A stretch of 64,000 nucleotides of DNA from Mucilaginibacter sp. OK268 (GCF_900103125.1 NZ_FNJV01000001.1:1054001-1118000); one strand, 5' to 3'; positions 17,854 through 27,680 are shown, numbered from the stretch's first letter. Notes: a model not told the origin generated them from the letters alone. Numbers and translations: made by a program.

Positions 17854-19851
17854 ATGAATAAAAATATACTGTTTATTATTATAGCTGTATTTATTTGCAG
17901 GGGTTCTTTAGCCCAAACCGTTAAAAAGCCGTTCAAGCCAACCGATTTTTATCATATCCCTACATTGGATGATCCGCAGCTTTCACCCGATGGCAAATGG
18001 ATCGCCTATAGTTTGGCTGAGGTCGACTCGGCTAAGGATAAAAGGATATCACACATCTGGATGCAGAGTTATGATGGTAAGCAGTCTATCCAGCTTACTT
18101 TTGATGATGAACCTTCTTCAACACCAAAATGGAGCCCCGATGGTAAATATTTATCGTTTTTATCTGAAAAAGATTCTAAAAATGGAGGACAGGTTTGGCT
18201 GATGGATCGCAGGGGAGGCGAGGGACATAAGTTAACCGATATTAAAGGGGAGTTGCAGGATTACGCATGGTCTCCGAATAGTAAAAAGCTGGCGCTGATC
18301 ATCAAAGATCCGGAAAATGGCGGTAAATCCGCACCCAAAACCATCGCCCCTATAAAAATTGACCGCTATCATTTTAAACAGGATATCGAGGGTTATCTGC
18401 AGCATTTACACTCACATCTGTATGTGTATGATATCGACACCAAAAAACTGGATACCCTAACTAAGGGAGATATGGACGACGACTCGCCGGTTTGGAGCCC
18501 GGATGGTAAAACCATAGCTTTTGTAAGTAACCATACCGATGATCCCGACAAAAACGAAAATTCGGACATTTTTACCATTGAGGCCAAAAGCGGGGCCGAG
18601 GCCAAACAATTAACCACTTTTACAGGTCATGATATTAAGCCGCTATGGAGCCCCGATGGTAAATATATCGCTTACCTGCGTTCAACCAGCGATGCCGATT
18701 ATTTTATTTATCAGCATGATGTACTTTGCCTCATGGATGCGGATGGTAAAAATAATAAGATGCTTACCGCACAATTGGACAGACCAGTGAGTAATCATGC
18801 CTGGAGTAAAGATGGTAAGAACATAGTTTACCTGGTAAGTAATGACCGGATCAGGTATGTGGTCCAGTACAATTTGTTGCTTCATAAATCCACTATAATT
18901 AATAAAGGAGCCCAGTGCAGTTTTGAAACCCTGATAGCCCATTCGCCGGGCAACTGGATAGCCAAGATGACCAATCCACATATGCCGCATGAGTTAGTGG
19001 CTATTGAAAATGGTAAGATACGTCGGCTTACCTTTCACCAGGATAAATGGCTGAGCAAGGTTAAACTGGCCTACGTGAAAGGTTTTCAATCATTTAGCAG
19101 CGATGGTACGCTGGTGTCGGGGATATTATATACTCCGGATAGCGTTGTAACCCAGAAATTGCCTTTTATTTTATATATCCATGGTGGGCCAACCGACCAG
19201 GATGAGTTTGAGTTTGATGCCACCAGGCAAGTGCTGGCCAGTGCAGGTTATGCTGTAGCCGCTGTTAACTATCGGGGCAGTACCGGCAGGGGTTTAGAGT
19301 ATACCAAAGCCATTTATGCCGATTGGGGTAACAAAGAAGTAAAAGATCTGCTGGGCGCGGTTGATGAACTGGTAAAAACGGGCGTTGCCGATCCGCAACG
19401 ACTGGGCATTGGCGGCTGGAGCTATGGAGGCATATTAACAGATTATACCATAGCTACAGATCCCCGTTTTAAAGCCGCGGCAAGTGGAGCGGGGAGCGCA
19501 TTGCAATTATCTGTTTATGGCAGTGATCAATGGGTAGTTCAGTATGATAATGAATTGGGCGTTCCATGGAAGAATGCTGATAAGTATATTAAACTATCTT
19601 ATCCGTTTTTTCATGCAGATAAGATCAAGACCCCAACCCTGTTTATGTCGGGTTTGAAAGATTTTAACGTACCAACCGCAGGGGGCGAGCAAATGTACCA
19701 GGCACTTAAATCGCAAGGTGTACCAGCCGAGCTGGTGCTTTATCCGGGGCAGTATCATGGTATCAGTATACCAAGCTATCAGGTTGACCGGGCACAGCGT
19801 TACATTGATTGGTTCGGGAAATACTTAGCCCCCCAGTCCCCTAAGTTTTGA
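17854..19851 (+). CDS. Secreted S9 prolyl-oligopeptidase-family peptidase, copy 2
   Basis: A tandem paralogue of the preceding gene, similar over its whole length and with the same order of parts: signal peptide ending near GSLAQ, a PD40 propeller with repeated SPDGK motifs, then the hydrolase domain. The triad is intact: S523 in GGWSYGG, D603 in LKDFNVP and H635 in QYHGI. Both proteins also share the unusual GSTGRGLEYTKAIYADWGN-type region. The duplication is old enough for many synonymous and conservative changes. Specificity may differ between the two, which cannot be read from the sequence. Confidence 0.93.
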   Translation: MNKNILFIIIAVFICRGSLAQTVKKPFKPTDFYHIPTLDDPQLSPDGKWIAYSLAEVDSAKDKRISHIWMQSYDGKQSIQLTFDDEPSSTPKWSPDGKYLSFLSEKDSKNGGQVWLMDRRGGEGHKLTDIKGELQDYAWSPNSKKLALIIKDPENGGKSAPKTIAPIKIDRYHFKQDIEGYLQHLHSHLYVYDIDTKKLDTLTKGDMDDDSPVWSPDGKTIAFVSNHTDDPDKNENSDIFTIEAKSGAEAKQLTTFTGHDIKPLWSPDGKYIAYLRSTSDADYFIYQHDVLCLMDADGKNNKMLTAQLDRPVSNHAWSKDGKNIVYLVSNDRIRYVVQYNLLLHKSTIINKGAQCSFETLIAHSPGNWIAKMTNPHMPHELVAIENGKIRRLTFHQDKWLSKVKLAYVKGFQSFSSDGTLVSGILYTPDSVVTQKLPFILYIHGGPTDQDEFEFDATRQVLASAGYAVAAVNYRGSTGRGLEYTKAIYADWGNKEVKDLLGAVDELVKTGVADPQRLGIGGWSYGGILTDYTIATDPRFKAAASGAGSALQLSVYGSDQWVVQYDNELGVPWKNADKYIKLSYPFFHADKIKTPTLFMSGLKDFNVPTAGGEQMYQALKSQGVPAELVLYPGQYHGISIPSYQVDRAQRYIDWFGKYLAPQSPKF

Positions 19852-19946
19852 TATGCGGATGTGCGGATTTCAGATGTGCAGATTTTAATTGGTATTGGCG
19901 TTAATCATCATCTGCATATTTGCACATCTATATATTGCACATCCAT
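19850..19946. repeat. Word-repeat inverted array D (7-8 bp period)
   Basis: It begins at the stop codon of the second S9 gene. Left words are GATATGC, GGATGTGC, GGATTTC, AGATGTGC; right words, after a spacer, are ATCTGCAT, ATTTGCAC, ATCTATAT, ATTGCAC, ATCC. The halves are roughly inverted with core GATGTGC. The period is less regular than in the other arrays. Confidence 0.5.
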
Positions 19947-20009
19947 TTATTGTTAATATGTTAAAAATATCCATATTAAATAACTATGGTTTAAGTATAA
20001 TTTTACTTC

Positions 20010-20588
20010 ATGACTAAACATAGCCATCTGCTTTATTTGTTTGCCGTGTTTTTTGTGCCATTGGTGCTAACTTCCTGTCATTCGCGTAAGGCTGCGATGA
20101 AAGGGCAGCCCGGCGAAATTGTGAAACCGAGGACAGAAATGGCGGATAAGTATTCGCAAATCATGGGAGTAGACAGGAGCGATATTGAAAATGGCCGTCT
20201 GTACACATTCATCGACCAATGGATGGGGGTACCTTATAAATTTGGTGGCCTGGATAAAGATGGCGTTGATTGTTCGGGTCTTGCTTTTTTACTGGAGCAA
20301 CAGGTTTATGGTATTACCATTCCGCGGATGACCAGTAAGCAGATCACCGTGATCAAACGCAAATATGAAGAGGATCTGAAAGAAGGCGACCTTGTTTTCT
20401 TTGATTTTGACGGTAAGCAGTTTAGCCATGTGGGTGTATATCTGCAGAACGGATATGTGGTGCACGCTAGTTCCAGGAGGGGAGTGATCATTGTTCGTCT
20501 GCGCGATCCTTCTATATATAAATACTTTTCGCGTGCAGGCTCCATCATAGCGGATACCAGCGTAACGGATGCCAGTGCCGGGAAATAA
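20010..20588 (+). CDS. NlpC/P60 (C40) cell-wall hydrolase, lipoprotein
   Basis: A predicted peptidoglycan endopeptidase of 192 residues. The N-terminus is a lipoprotein signal with lipobox LTSC near residue 24. The NlpC/P60 domain has catalytic C88 in GVDCSGLAF, H140 in FSHVGVY and third residue H152 in VVHASS. It probably cleaves the stem peptide between D-Glu and the diamino acid, as other C40 enzymes do. Only 9 bases separate it from the convergent TMEM175-like gene. Confidence 0.92.
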   Translation: MTKHSHLLYLFAVFFVPLVLTSCHSRKAAMKGQPGEIVKPRTEMADKYSQIMGVDRSDIENGRLYTFIDQWMGVPYKFGGLDKDGVDCSGLAFLLEQQVYGITIPRMTSKQITVIKRKYEEDLKEGDLVFFDFDGKQFSHVGVYLQNGYVVHASSRRGVIIVRLRDPSIYKYFSRAGSIIADTSVTDASAGK

Positions 20589-20597
20589 CCTGTTGAT

Positions 20598-21347
20598 TTA
20601 ACGCTTACTTTTGTGTTCTACCTTCTTAACGGGTTTTGCAACAGTTTTTCTACGCGATCTGAAGTGCCGAAAAAGCATAGGTGCCGAGTTGTTTTGATCC
20701 GGAAAGTATCTTCTGTTAAGTCCGGCTATCAGTATCCCATATAAACCCACGAAATAGAGCAGCAGTTTTGTATCAAGCTCAAGCCAGGTGATCAATGCCA
20801 TACAAACAAAGCCCAGTGGGATAATAATAAAGTTGATGCGTTGTACCTTCCATTTAAGCACAGTTTCCATATTGGCTGCATTTACACAAAGCAGACTTTT
20901 ATTTTTTAGGAGATAATAGACAAGCACTGTTTGTGATAAAGTAACCAAAAAGATAATGCCGATATAGGAGAACAATCCCCAGCTGTATTTGATGAGATCA
21001 AAACCAGCGGTTATAAAAGTAACCGCAAAAGGGAACATAGAAACAAAAAACAGGAAGACCAGGTTCATAACAATCAGGCTTACATTATAATCCTTTAAAA
21101 AGCTGAAGATCTGTAAATGCCTGTACCAAAAGCTGCCAATTAGCGCAAAACTGAAAGCATAGCCAATAAACTTAGGTATCAGATTGGTGAATGCTTCATT
21201 TATTTGCCGGGCACTGGCATGATGCAGGCTTTCGGGTAGCTTTATCTCCAAAACCATAATGGTGATAATGATAGCGAATACGGCATCACTAAAAAGTATA
21301 ACCCGTTCCAGTTGAAACTCTTTTTTTATTTCATCTTCATTTACCAT
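20598..21347 (-). CDS. TMEM175-family potassium channel (DUF1211)
   Basis: A membrane protein of 249 residues with about six helices. The N-terminal helix carries the family's selectivity and gating motif FSDAVFAI (F19-S20-D21) preceded by R15, then MVLEIKLPE. This matches the prokaryotic TMEM175 (DUF1211) family of K+-permeable channels. A basic C-terminal tail follows the last helix. It is divergent from the 42-residue membrane protein gene. The physiological role in this organism is unknown. Confidence 0.85.
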   Translation of the reverse strand: MVNEDEIKKEFQLERVILFSDAVFAIIITIMVLEIKLPESLHHASARQINEAFTNLIPKFIGYAFSFALIGSFWYRHLQIFSFLKDYNVSLIVMNLVFLFFVSMFPFAVTFITAGFDLIKYSWGLFSYIGIIFLVTLSQTVLVYYLLKNKSLLCVNAANMETVLKWKVQRINFIIIPLGFVCMALITWLELDTKLLLYFVGLYGILIAGLNRRYFPDQNNSAPMLFRHFRSRRKTVAKPVKKVEHKSKR

Positions 21348-21393
21348 ATCTATTTTCCGGTAGTTTTAATTTAATTGGTAATTTTGCTGCATT

Positions 21394-21522
21394 ATGTCAG
21401 ATCAAAAAGAGAATTACTCCTTCTGGACTAAATATAAGCGTTTTGCAGGTAACGAGATTTTGCTTTATCTGGTGATGATCATCGGCATCATACTTGGCAT
21501 TGTGATATTTAGTTACTTTTAG
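21394..21522 (+). CDS. 42-residue single-pass membrane protein
   Basis: A small ORF with ATG at 21394 and TAG at 21520-21522. It has a polar, lysine-rich N-terminal half (SFWTKYKRFAGNE) and one strong membrane helix (ILLYLVMIIGIILGIVIF), ending SYF. A TAATTTTG -7 box lies at 21379-21386, only about 8 bases before the ATG, so the message would have almost no leader. Its last 14 bases overlap the 3' end of the convergent DUF3857 gene. No family is recognised. The clear charge/TM layout and a promoter make it a likely real gene. Confidence 0.55.
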   Translation: MSDQKENYSFWTKYKRFAGNEILLYLVMIIGIILGIVIFSYF

Positions 21523-23419
21523 CCAGGGTAACGTTGTTGTCGTCACTTTCTACAATGGCCTGGTAAAAATCAATCAGGTCCTGGTAAATGTCCTTACTGT
21601 AAGTTCCGTCAATCAGCTGCACGCGGCGTTTATATACCAGTTCGTTCCCTTTTACGCTTATAATTGCCGAAAACTTACCGAATGGTTTACTAATGGAAAC
21701 ATCGGCAGGGCGCAGATCAACATGATAGTTTGGCGGTAAGGTATAAACGATTTCGTCTTCGTCTGTATAGCCCCGGTTAATATATACTTCGTGACGGCGA
21801 TTACGTACCTCACGTGGAACTATGTGGGTTCTGTTGGTAGCATTGGCCAGGAAAGTTATTTTTCTGTCATTTACAGATCCGTACTCACCTGCATTAAGCT
21901 TAATGGTTTCGGTAGTTACAGGCTGCAGACTCTTATCTTGTTTAAAGTCTACTTTTTCAATATCCATATTGTTGATGGCGTATTCTTTCTGTAGGTTTTT
22001 TATCCGCTCTTTGGGTGCTTCTTCAATTATTCCTTCCCGGTTATCGTATTGGGTACCTTTAAAAATAGTTTGCATCTGGCCCGATAAATTGCCTTGCACA
22101 TCTAAAACGAAGGTGGCTTTACGCTGTTGCAAGTTGTTTGGAGCCGTATATTTGGGCGTGTGAAGTAATTTTCCACCTTCAGGGGTACAGGCTAATACGG
22201 TACGATCGTCGGTAAAGTCACTTAAAAAGCCAAACGGTATTTTCTGGCTGGTGCACTCTAAAAAAGTAGTATCGTTTTTAAAAGGCAGGCATAAAATAAC
22301 ATGATCAAACTGGTTCATGCTGGCAAAATCACTTAATGGGCTTTGCTTGCGGCTGCCGGCTTCCACAATACAATAATAGGAATCAATATTTACGGTTTTA
22401 AGTAAGGCCTGGGTATAATTCACCAATGCCTTACAATCACCATAATTTTGCTGATCCACATCAGCAGCCAAAAAGGGCTGATACCCTCCAATACCAACCT
22501 GTACGCTTATATAATGGGTTTTACCCTGCATATATTCGTATATCTTTTTGGCTTTCAATTTTGGATCGGTGATACCATTGGTAAGTTCTTTAATATAAGA
22601 TGCTGTAGCACCAGGTACCTGCAGACGACTGGCCAGTAGTTTATCATATATCCATTTCCCCATCTCCTTCCAGTTATTGAACGACCCGGTAATACCCTCG
22701 TAACTGAATTTTTCGGGGGCTATTTTAACACTGCTCAGGTACTTATCTTCATTAGGGCTATAAGGTTCGTCCTTAACTGCTTTTAAGTTATTAACCCGCC
22801 AGGTATAGGTTTTATAACCATCTTTATTAATACCCGTAACTACTTTAACGGGCATATTGATCTCTTTGTACCGGATATTAAAATCGGGTTTACAGCTAAA
22901 TGTATACGAGCTTTTTTCAACAGCCTGTCCGGTAGTTGAGTTGGGTTCCCAATCGCTGAAATTAAGTGACTGTTTTGATTTTACTTCATATTCATAAACA
23001 ATGGTATATGGGTAATCAGTTACAGCAGGGTTATAATGTTTGACCTTTAAATCCTGAAATAACGAAAATCCATCCTGCGCGTTTACATCCTCAAAATCGC
23101 TTTCTGAAAACTTATTAACCTGTTTGCCAAATTGGTTGTAAACCAATCCTTTAATGTTTTTTATTACGCGGCTTTTATTGTGCCAAACCACAATATCCGC
23201 TATATCGTTACCATTTTTATTTAAAATGGTAACCGCGGTTTTGATATGATAAAGTGTATTGTCATAATCTTTTACCTCAACGCTCACCTCATTATTGCGC
23301 ACTACCGCGCTGGCATAAGGCAACAGATCTTTGGAGATAAGAGATACATCATAATTGTCCTGCGCGCTGGCGCCCAGGCTTATGATGGATAAAAAAAATA
23401 GTAATAAAGGAGCTCTCAT
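21509..23419 (-). CDS. DUF3857 protein with intact transglutaminase-like core
   Basis: A secreted or periplasmic protein of 636 residues with signal peptide (LLLFFLSIISLGASAQ). Residues about 50-200 form the DUF3857 beta-rich domain (WEPNSTTGQAVEKSSYTFS). A transglutaminase-like domain follows with C329 in NYGDCKALVNY and a histidine in QFDHVIL. The usual aspartate is in a FLECTSQ context. The C-terminal half is beta-rich. It is the second gene of a pair, its ATG overlapping the upstream stop by one base (TAATG). The family occurs widely in Bacteroidota; the substrate is unknown. Confidence 0.85.
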   Translation of the reverse strand: MRAPLLLFFLSIISLGASAQDNYDVSLISKDLLPYASAVVRNNEVSVEVKDYDNTLYHIKTAVTILNKNGNDIADIVVWHNKSRVIKNIKGLVYNQFGKQVNKFSESDFEDVNAQDGFSLFQDLKVKHYNPAVTDYPYTIVYEYEVKSKQSLNFSDWEPNSTTGQAVEKSSYTFSCKPDFNIRYKEINMPVKVVTGINKDGYKTYTWRVNNLKAVKDEPYSPNEDKYLSSVKIAPEKFSYEGITGSFNNWKEMGKWIYDKLLASRLQVPGATASYIKELTNGITDPKLKAKKIYEYMQGKTHYISVQVGIGGYQPFLAADVDQQNYGDCKALVNYTQALLKTVNIDSYYCIVEAGSRKQSPLSDFASMNQFDHVILCLPFKNDTTFLECTSQKIPFGFLSDFTDDRTVLACTPEGGKLLHTPKYTAPNNLQQRKATFVLDVQGNLSGQMQTIFKGTQYDNREGIIEEAPKERIKNLQKEYAINNMDIEKVDFKQDKSLQPVTTETIKLNAGEYGSVNDRKITFLANATNRTHIVPREVRNRRHEVYINRGYTDEDEIVYTLPPNYHVDLRPADVSISKPFGKFSAIISVKGNELVYKRRVQLIDGTYSKDIYQDLIDFYQAIVESDDNNVTLAKSN

Positions 23420-25392
23420 TATTTTTTCTTGAAGACCATATCAGTTTTTTCTGTAAGGACTATCTTGTTATATAATTCTTTAAGGTAAGGATATTCTTCG
23501 GGGGTATAAATAGCCTTAGTGAACCGGATGATATTTGAAAAAGTAAACTCGTTATCATGACTCTCATAATTAGTAACAAACATACCCCCGCTATTGGGTA
23601 AAGCAAAAGCCACTACCTGTGGTGGGGTGTCAATAGTGTATTGCGCTGGCAGATGCATATTTATAACAAGCCTGTTGTCGCTGGCCATGCCCCAGTCAAC
23701 CGGGTAATCACGCTCAGCAAGTTTAAAAGGATTATTGGTTCTTTTTTCCCAAAAGAAGGGGTTAAAAATCAGGCGGGCCTTGTTCATATTATCAAAGGCA
23801 TCTATTTCAACCTCCAGTACTTCTCCGAGGGGTTGGTTAAGGGTATCCAGGTTAGTGATGTCTGATTTTAATATCTTTATTTTGGGCAATTTTGCATCAA
23901 GATCCTCTATATATTCATCAATGGAGTTGAATTTTTTGATCGCTTTACGTTTTAAATAAGCGTTATATCCATTATAATAATTACTGATGGTACCTTTGAT
24001 CTTTCCGTTGTCAAGCAGTGTAAGATCAAGAGTGTGAATCTCGCTGGTCTTTTGTAAGGAACTTAGCTCAACCCAGTATGAGGGTTTGTTCAGGCTTATC
24101 ACACGACCCTTATCATTCAAACATTTTAGCGGAAGTACCCCAAAAGATAACAAAGGGTCGCTGGCATCCAGGTAATATGATTTATCACCGATGTTGGCTT
24201 TAGCTACGATATAGTTAAAGTCGCTTATTACCGGGTATAGCGTATTGATGTTGCCATGTTCGCGGGTTGATAATAATACAGCCTCGGTATTAATACCTGC
24301 AGCGTTTAACGCGGTGATCAAGGTAAGGTTGATATCGGCAATGCTGCCGGTGTGGGCGTCCATAGCATGTTTAATACCTTCTGAGCTGGATATGCCAATA
24401 TACTCGTTCCACTTATACCACTTTTGCAGGTAGGCATAAATGGCTGTAGCCTTATCCATTTCGGTGGTTTTGCCCACTATAACCGGTGCGATACGCTCCT
24501 TCATTAGATCTTTTCGCTTCATTTGCGACCCGAATCCCTCATCAATTTTAAGCTGATGGTCTATATCTTTCCATTCCTTGGTTTCACGGGTTTTAGCACC
24601 AGTGTAAGGATTAGTCCACTCCACAAGCTCAAAATATATAGCGGATAAAAAGTTCTTTGGCGAGGTCATGTAGTCTTCTTCCACAAAAGCCGGTATATCT
24701 TTCATCCCGTAAACGAGGTGCGAGCAGTCACTTTTTGATCCATGCGAGGTAAAACATTCGCGCTCAAGCTCGGAAGTGCTTTTTGTAAGTTTGTATGGCC
24801 CTCTTAATGATGCGTTGAAGGTCCAAAAGCCGGGTATATGAACTTCATACTGGGAATAGATCTTGGGGATATCGTCCTGAAACTCCCATTTGCGAAAGTT
24901 GTCCCAAAAAGGGGAGGTAAGTCTGTACCTGAATTCAATAACACAGCCCGGACGCAAGCCAGGCAGTGCAAATTTAATGGTACTTTGATATTTGTAATCT
25001 TTTACCTTGAATATCTTTTTAGGGTCAAGATCCACTTTTTGCATCATTCCATTATCATCCTTATAGTAAGTGGTACCTGTTATGTCGGTCACTTCTTCAG
25101 ATACATTGTCACTATTATGTACAGGTATCTCGATAGTGCCGCTGGTAAAGCCCTTATTATCGAATATTTTTATTTTAGCATGGTAGCTATAAATGATCCC
25201 GATATGATCGTCTGAGGTTACATCCATCCTCGAATTACCAAATTCATTTAAAAATACGGCGTGGGCAGCGGTATCTTTATCATAGCGTTGCATGTCTACC
25301 TCTTCCTGTACAAAGCCCTCTTTAAAGTCTTGTGCAGTTGCAAGGTGTTGTATACCAATGAATAAAAGAGTAATGAGTAAAAGTTTCTTCAT
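23419..25392 (-). CDS. DUF3857 protein with degenerate transglutaminase site
   Basis: A paralogue (657 residues) of the next gene, with signal peptide (LLLITLLFIGIQHLATAQ), DUF3857 domain and transglutaminase-like domain. At the place of the catalytic cysteine it reads GSIADINL, so I351 replaces Cys, and the expected His region reads FNYIVA. The Asp region LDASDP is kept. The fold is therefore likely conserved but catalysis lost. An inactive and an active copy in one operon suggest a complex or a scaffolding role. It is first in the operon, with the stop overlapping the next ATG by one base. Confidence 0.83.
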   Translation of the reverse strand: MKKLLLITLLFIGIQHLATAQDFKEGFVQEEVDMQRYDKDTAAHAVFLNEFGNSRMDVTSDDHIGIIYSYHAKIKIFDNKGFTSGTIEIPVHNSDNVSEEVTDITGTTYYKDDNGMMQKVDLDPKKIFKVKDYKYQSTIKFALPGLRPGCVIEFRYRLTSPFWDNFRKWEFQDDIPKIYSQYEVHIPGFWTFNASLRGPYKLTKSTSELERECFTSHGSKSDCSHLVYGMKDIPAFVEEDYMTSPKNFLSAIYFELVEWTNPYTGAKTRETKEWKDIDHQLKIDEGFGSQMKRKDLMKERIAPVIVGKTTEMDKATAIYAYLQKWYKWNEYIGISSSEGIKHAMDAHTGSIADINLTLITALNAAGINTEAVLLSTREHGNINTLYPVISDFNYIVAKANIGDKSYYLDASDPLLSFGVLPLKCLNDKGRVISLNKPSYWVELSSLQKTSEIHTLDLTLLDNGKIKGTISNYYNGYNAYLKRKAIKKFNSIDEYIEDLDAKLPKIKILKSDITNLDTLNQPLGEVLEVEIDAFDNMNKARLIFNPFFWEKRTNNPFKLAERDYPVDWGMASDNRLVINMHLPAQYTIDTPPQVVAFALPNSGGMFVTNYESHDNEFTFSNIIRFTKAIYTPEEYPYLKELYNKIVLTEKTDMVFKKK

Positions 25393-25527
25393 GAAATATT
25401 GTGATAAAATAGGAAGGTATTAAATTAAAAATAAAACGTTTATATTAAATAAATTAAAAAATTTATTCTGCTGATTCTTTTTAGGACATTTGCGACCTTT
25501 GTACCATCTACTATTGATACTTTTAAA

Positions 25528-26556
25528 ATGAAATTAAACTTAAAACGCCCTCTTGCTTTTTTCGACCTGGAAACAACCGGTACCAATATTGGTTCCGATC
25601 GTATCGTTGAAATATCTGTAATAAAACTAAATCCGGACGGCAGCGAGGAAGTAAAAACCTGGCGTGTTAATCCTGGTATGCCCATTCCTTTGGAGTCATC
25701 ACTGGTGCACGGTATCTATGATGAGCACATCAAGGATGAATTGCTGTTTAAAGAGATAGGGGAGGCGGTTGCAGAATTTATTGGCGAAAGCGATTTGGCC
25801 GGTTACAATTCTAACAAGTTTGATATACCGATGCTGATGGAGGAGTTTTTACGCGCGGGAGTATCATTTAGTCTGGATGAACGTCATTTTGTGGATGTAC
25901 AAAATATATTTCACCAGATGGAGCAGCGTACATTAAAAGCCGCTTATCAGTTTTACTGTAATAAAAGCATTGAGAACGCTCACTCTGCCGAAGCCGATAC
26001 CCGTGCCACTATGGAGGTTTTGCTGGCGCAGATAGAACGCTATGAAAATATGCAGTGGGAGGATAAGAAAGGAAATATCAGTGTGCCTGTTGTAGGTGAT
26101 GTAGAGGCACTGCATAATTTCACTAATTTGAGTAAACCGGTTGATTTTGCAGGTCGTATGGTTTTTAACGAACAAGGTGAAGAGCTGATCAATTTTGGTA
26201 AGCATAAAGGTAAACGCGTTGAGGATGTATTTAACGTAGAACCAAGCTATTACTCCTGGATGATGCAGGGTGATTTTCCATTGTATACCAAAAGGAAACT
26301 CGAAGAAATATATACCCGTTGGAATGGTAAAAAAGCGGCTGAACGCCAGGCTAAAGCAGCAGCACAATCCAAGCCAGAACCACAAGCCCCAAAAACTGAT
26401 GCCCCAAAAGCAGATTACCCTAAAAAGGAATTTGCCAAGCCCGATCATACCAGGACACAATATCCACCTAAACCTTTTAAGAAGAAGGAAGAACCCGCAA
26501 AGCCTGTTGATAACGATATGTTGCAGCAATTAGCTTTGAAGTTTAAAAAGGGGTAA
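25528..26556 (+). CDS. DnaQ-like 3'-5' exonuclease with C-terminal extension
   Basis: A DEDDh exonuclease related to DNA polymerase III epsilon. Exo I is FFDLETTGTN near residue 12, Exo II is LAGYNSNKFDIPML near residue 90 and Exo III contains HSAEADTRATMEV near residue 150. A second conserved part (FGKHKGKRVEDV ... YYSWMMQGDFP) follows near 225-260, and the last about 70 residues are Lys/Pro/Ala-rich and probably disordered. At 342 residues it is longer than epsilon and probably serves in repair or RNA/DNA turnover rather than as the replicative proofreader. Confidence 0.88.
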   Translation: MKLNLKRPLAFFDLETTGTNIGSDRIVEISVIKLNPDGSEEVKTWRVNPGMPIPLESSLVHGIYDEHIKDELLFKEIGEAVAEFIGESDLAGYNSNKFDIPMLMEEFLRAGVSFSLDERHFVDVQNIFHQMEQRTLKAAYQFYCNKSIENAHSAEADTRATMEVLLAQIERYENMQWEDKKGNISVPVVGDVEALHNFTNLSKPVDFAGRMVFNEQGEELINFGKHKGKRVEDVFNVEPSYYSWMMQGDFPLYTKRKLEEIYTRWNGKKAAERQAKAAAQSKPEPQAPKTDAPKADYPKKEFAKPDHTRTQYPPKPFKKKEEPAKPVDNDMLQQLALKFKKG

Positions 26557-26560
26557 GTTG

Positions 26561-26754
26561 GATTTGAGATATTAGATATGAGATCTGAGACAACGCAATC
26601 TCATATTTAACCATTTGTATTTATACAAAAAAGGCCTTGTAGTTAACTGCAAGGCCTTTTTTGTTAGGAATTTAAAACAATTATTCTGGTTGGCAATTGT
26701 TCTCATATCTCATATCTCATATCTCATATCTCATATCTCATATCTCATATCTCC
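26561..26754. repeat. Heptad-word inverted array E, with seven perfect tandem copies
   Basis: Left side: TTGAGAT, ATTAGAT, ATGAGAT, CTGAGAC (26564-26591). Right side: seven perfect consecutive copies of TCTCATA (26701-26749), then TCTCC. The right array runs into queG: the queG stop and last two codons (GAG ATA TGA) are part of the repeat. A canonical terminator sits between the halves. Confidence 0.85.
26625..26664. terminator. Bidirectional terminator between exonuclease gene and queG
   Basis: A 15-bp perfect stem ACAAAAAAGGCCTTG (26625-26639) with CAAGGCCTTTTTTGT (26650-26664), with a 10-base loop and an A/T run on both flanks. It serves the convergent genes on both sides. Confidence 0.9.
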
Positions 26755-27680
26755 TTCAAAAAGTCAATATTTCGTTTAAGGCCGGTGAATTTGGTGCGTT
26801 TTACGGCTGAGTTTTTAAATACTTTTTGAAAAACGTCCTGTGTTATTTCCTGCCAGTCATCGGCTTTCAGATGAAGCAGTTCGGGATGTGGACTGAAGGC
26901 CGGTTCGGTGTTCAGTATCGAAAAACGGTTCCAGGGGCATACATCCTGGCAAATGTCGCAGCCAAACATCCAGTTATCCATTTTACCCTTAAACTCTTGT
27001 GGAATCTCGTTTTTGAGCTCAATAGTGAGGTAGGAGATGCAACGACTGCCATCAACTACATAAGGGCCAACAATAGCATCGGTAGGGCAAGCGTCAATAC
27101 AATTAGTACAGGTACCACAATGGTCAATGGTGGAGGCTATATCATACTCCAATTCCAGGTCGATGATCAGTTCGGCTAAAAAAAAGAAGGAACCGGCTTT
27201 TTTGTTCAACAGGTTGGAATTTTTACCTATCCAGCCCATACCTGCCTTTTTTGCCCAGGCCTTATCCAGCACCGGTGCCGAATCAACAAATACGCGACCG
27301 CCAACTTCGCCTATTTTTTCATTGATGATCTGTAAAAGCTGCCTTAATTTATCCTTTATAATCGTATGGTAGTCAATTCCGTAGGCGTATTTTGATATCT
27401 TGGGAGCGTTAGGATCGTCTTGTTTATTGTCGGTATAATAATTAATACCTAATGATATTACCGATTTAGCGCCATCAACCAACAAACGCGGATCAAGCCG
27501 TTTATCAAAATGGTTTTCCATGTATTGCATTTCGCCATGCATGTTTTTTTTGAGCCAGGATTCTAGCCTGGGGGCCTCTTCTTCCAAAAATTCAGCTTTT
27601 GAGATACCACAAAACAGGAAACCAAGCTTTTGCGCTTCGTTTTTGATCAATTGGCTATATATTGTCCTGTTTTGCGTCAC
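26745..27680 (-). CDS. queG: Epoxyqueuosine reductase QueG
   Basis: A cobalamin- and 4Fe-4S-dependent enzyme that reduces epoxyqueuosine to queuosine in the tRNA wobble position. At 311 residues it is the usual core length. The two ferredoxin-like cysteine clusters [12 protein letters not shown] (near 188) and [11 protein letters not shown] (near 244) are complete, and the conserved RDxxxLL-like and SLGINYY segments are present. Its 3' end is formed by a heptanucleotide repeat, so the last residues (KEI) may be variable between strains. Confidence 0.94.
   Translation of the reverse strand: MTQNRTIYSQLIKNEAQKLGFLFCGISKAEFLEEEAPRLESWLKKNMHGEMQYMENHFDKRLDPRLLVDGAKSVISLGINYYTDNKQDDPNAPKISKYAYGIDYHTIIKDKLRQLLQIINEKIGEVGGRVFVDSAPVLDKAWAKKAGMGWIGKNSNLLNKKAGSFFFLAELIIDLELEYDIASTIDHCGTCTNCIDACPTDAIVGPYVVDGSRCISYLTIELKNEIPQEFKGKMDNWMFGCDICQDVCPWNRFSILNTEPAFSPHPELLHLKADDWQEITQDVFQKVFKNSAVKRTKFTGLKRNIDFLKEI

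Noticed and set aside
26701..26754. Possible CRISPR-like repeat
   Set aside because: The units are 7 bp and directly adjacent without spacers, so it is a simple tandem repeat.
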